The notes below the pieces were generated by a model. The model worked only from the letters and a program-made list of their open reading frames with translations. It searched no databases and was not told the origin of the DNA. Of a DNA stretch of 64,000 nucleotides, positions 62,193 to 64,000 are shown piece by piece; positions within the stretch are counted from its first letter, which is position 1, and every line of letters starts with the position of its first letter. Origin of the DNA: CAYZXL01 sp964482435 (lineage in GTDB: Bacteria > Auribacterota > JABMQX01); NCBI GenBank assembly GCA_964482435.1, contig CAYZXL010000022.1, positions 1 through 64,000 of the forward strand, given 5' to 3'. The translations under genes were made by a program, and so were the position numbers.

Positions 62193-63242
62193 TCAAAGGT
62201 CCTGAGTGTCTTTACGTATTGAGTCGAGAGCTTTCGCGGCAGCTTCCCTCACATGACGCGCTCTGTCTTCCAATGCGATAGTGAGGGCTGGGAGCGCCGC
62301 CGCGGCTTTCGGACCGATCTTTCCGAGGGCTGCGGCTGCGTCAGCACGTACAAGGGAGATCGGAGACCGCAGCATTTCCATGAGTTTCGGCACCGCCACC
62401 TCGGCTTCCGGGCCAAACTTCCCAATAGCGGCGGCGGCCGCGCAGCGCACACTGGGTTTCGGGTCCTGGAGTGCGTTGAGAAGAGCCGGGATGGAGAACT
62501 CCGGGCGTCGCCTGATTTTGCCGAGGGCGAGGGCCGCGTGGACCCTGACCAACAGGCCGGGGTCAGCAAGACGCGCGATAGCCTGTCTCAGGAGCGGCTC
62601 GGCGAGCGGACCACACTCTCCGAGGGCGAATAGCACGGCGTGCCTCGCACCCGGGCTCTTGTGGTTGAGAAGGTCGCTCAGCCCATCGGGCAGGAGGTTG
62701 TTCTCTTTGGCAATGCGGCCGATCGCCTCGCTGATGGTCTCCCAGAATGGGCAGCCGTCGGGATGCTTCAACAGAGAAAGGAGGTTCGGGACAGCAGGCA
62801 TCGAAGGGCCGCCAACTTCTCCGAGGCAGACGATTGCCCAATAAGCTTGCCTGTCCTTGCGGCTTTTCAGAAGAGGACGAATCGCATTCACTGCGGGAGC
62901 CGCGTCCGGCCCGAGGGCAGTGAGGCACAATAGCGCTTTAAGGCGGAGATCAGCGTCGCGTTGGCTGAGTGCGCGAATGAGAAACGGTAAGCCTTCCTTC
63001 CCGATCTGCCTTATTGCACTCTCGTGGCGCTCGAGAAACAGAGTATCCTCCTCGTGCGGCGAGCCGCGGAAAGGGTCGCTGAGGATGGATTGTATGCGCG
63101 ACGCTGGCGGTTGCGCGGCCGGTTGGAAGAAGGCTGTCAGTCGAGAAGGCGGCAGTCCGGCCCTGGCGTAACATGCCGGGTTTTCCGGCCCCAAACACGT
63201 GCCTGCAACTGTGGCGGCAACCCAAACTCGCCCCAAGAACAC
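62193..63242 (-). CDS. HEAT-repeat protein
   Basis: 349 residues; the start is uncertain. From about residue 75 to the end there are seven to eight helical repeats of about 40 residues with L-x-x-A-L-x-x-L-G landmarks (R-L-K-A-L-L-C-L-T-A-L-G-P-D-A, H-A-A-L-A-L-G-K-I, C-A-A-A-A-A-I-G-K-F-G-P-E-A, R-A-D-A-A-A-A-L-G-K-I-G-P-K-A). HEAT/PBS-lyase-type solenoids act as protein scaffolds. The first 50 residues may contain a weak signal or may be non-coding. No partner is evident. Confidence 0.83.
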   Translation of the reverse strand: MFLGRVWVAATVAGTCLGPENPACYARAGLPPSRLTAFFQPAAQPPASRIQSILSDPFRGSPHEEDTLFLERHESAIRQIGKEGLPFLIRALSQRDADLRLKALLCLTALGPDAAPAVNAIRPLLKSRKDRQAYWAIVCLGEVGGPSMPAVPNLLSLLKHPDGCPFWETISEAIGRIAKENNLLPDGLSDLLNHKSPGARHAVLFALGECGPLAEPLLRQAIARLADPGLLVRVHAALALGKIRRRPEFSIPALLNALQDPKPSVRCAAAAAIGKFGPEAEVAVPKLMEMLRSPISLVRADAAAALGKIGPKAAAALPALTIALEDRARHVREAAAKALDSIRKDTQDL

Positions 63243-63514
63243 TGTCCTGCTCCCTCCAGAACGCGGTGCGACTTATCTTTTTGGCACCTGCACCCCCACG
63301 ACCGGTCTGCCGTGGTTCCGCTGCGAGCACTTTCGAGGTCTCCCGAGCCACGGTGCCACGGTCACCGTGTCGCCCGTGCGCGGGTTGTCCCGTTGTCCGA
63401 TAATGGACCCGGCGCGGTGCGCCGAGCTAATATGGAGCGTCCCTTAGCGGCCGCCCGTGGCAGGACGGCCTTGCGACCGCGCGGCGACCCGGCCTCCCCG
63501 CCGGATGCTGCCCC

Positions 63515-63994
63515 CTAAACAACCTGGAATAAAAGGTCCGGGCGGTCCTCCAGCTCTTTTAGGAAGAGCTCGATCCATAGGTTTTCCTGGTTCGCAGCTT
63601 GGCGCTCGACCATGCACATGTTCGCGAGCAGTAGGAGGGTTACCACGCCAACGGCGATGAGGGGTGCCACGTTCCGGCACCAGAAGCCCTGGCATCCGGA
63701 CCAGCCCGACAATCCCCATGATACGCCGACTGCCACCGCAAGGCCGGCGACGATCCCTCCAGAGGTGTGGAAGGACTCCCAGCGCCTGTGGCACGCATTT
63801 CGGAGCTTTTCGGGCGCGAAGGACTGCCATACGACGGTATATATCGCGCGTTCCGTGAAGGCCGTCCGCTTGTTCGAGTCGTCCTTGCGGCTCCCCTCCA
63901 AAATCTGGAGGGCCCGCTGCGCCTTCCCGAGCAGGGTTGGCGTGCGAGCCTGACGATCAAGCATTTCACGATAGAGCCGCTTCGCCTCAGACAC
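63515..63994 (-). CDS. small membrane protein, possibly 5'-truncated by window end
   Basis: 159 residues if it starts at GTG 63994; the frame may continue past the window edge. A charged N-terminal helix (Y-R-E-M-L-D-R-Q-A-R) is followed by two hydrophobic segments at about 80-98 and 108-126 and a short charged tail. No family recognised. The region 63243-63514 downstream of it holds nothing I can support. Confidence 0.6.
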   Translation of the reverse strand: MSEAKRLYREMLDRQARTPTLLGKAQRALQILEGSRKDDSNKRTAFTERAIYTVVWQSFAPEKLRNACHRRWESFHTSGGIVAGLAVAVGVSWGLSGWSGCQGFWCRNVAPLIAVGVVTLLLLANMCMVERQAANQENLWIELFLKELEDRPDLLFQVV

Positions 63995-64000
63995 GAGGAG

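Overview
The window looks like a scaffold from an uncultured, GC-moderate, Gram-negative-type bacterium: it contains a 100-N assembly gap, an exosortase, an ABC polysaccharide exporter, an O-antigen ligase and a lipoprotein. The second third adds large secreted proteins with thrombospondin type-3 repeats and a 'sYdLatW ... YYRV' C-terminal domain. The last third adds a Tat-exported Gfo/Idh/MocA oxidoreductase, a GH28-like beta-helix enzyme and an FG-GAP protein. Such a mix is known from Verrucomicrobia/Lentisphaerae, Planctomycetes, Hydrogenedentota and similar MAG lineages. I cannot name the phylum from sequence alone.

Layout. (1) 0.2-4.3 kb: a membrane protein with a lectin-like insert, a broken PEP-CTERM/DUF4114 gene on the minus strand, and an exosortase fused to an EpsI domain. 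(2) 5.1-18 kb: a sigma-54-like promoter and a small HTH protein. These are followed by a dense forward run of acyl carrier protein, AMP-forming ligase, NadE-like ATP pyrophosphatase, two sugar-amidotransferase-like ATP pyrophosphatases, GNAT, two paralogous cysteine-rich small proteins, a CapK/PaaK-like adenylase, a CelD/FemAB-like transferase and an ATP-grasp-deacetylase fusion. (3) 18-36 kb: the ABC exporter pair (Wzm/Wzt type), a methyltransferase, glycosyltransferases of GT2 and GT4 type, a cysteine synthase homologue, a deacetylase, a second CapK-like protein and an asparagine-synthetase-like protein. (4) 36-45 kb: a secreted protein, O-antigen ligase, deacetylase, GNAT, GT4 and a second CelD-like gene. 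(5) 46.6-50.8 kb: a very large secreted transglutaminase-like/discoidin/TSP3 protein broken by the assembly gap. (6) 50.8-52.9 kb: gene-poor, with a decayed tyrosine recombinase and a 3' tRNA-Arg-like fragment. (7) 53-64 kb: carbohydrate-use genes (MocA-type oxidoreductase, GH28-like, GH-A hydrolase, aldose epimerase lipoprotein, FG-GAP protein), then a HEAT-repeat protein and a membrane protein cut by the window edge.

How the genes fit together: regions 2-4 read as one extracellular-polysaccharide locus. Glycosyltransferases build a chain, the adenylating, carrier-protein and ATP-pyrophosphatase genes probably make amide- or acyl-type decorations, deacetylases and acetyltransferases adjust N-acyl groups, and the ABC pair and ligase export and attach the product. 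The exosortase would process PEP-CTERM proteins, but the only visible substrate is a pseudogene.

The most unusual points are the carrier-protein/ATP-pyrophosphatase decoration module with its two cysteine-rich proteins, the ATP-grasp-deacetylase fusion, and the amount of gene debris. That debris consists of truncated CapK, GT2, PHP, response-regulator and integrase pieces and one in-frame deacetylase-GT4 chimera, and it suggests repeated recombination at this locus.
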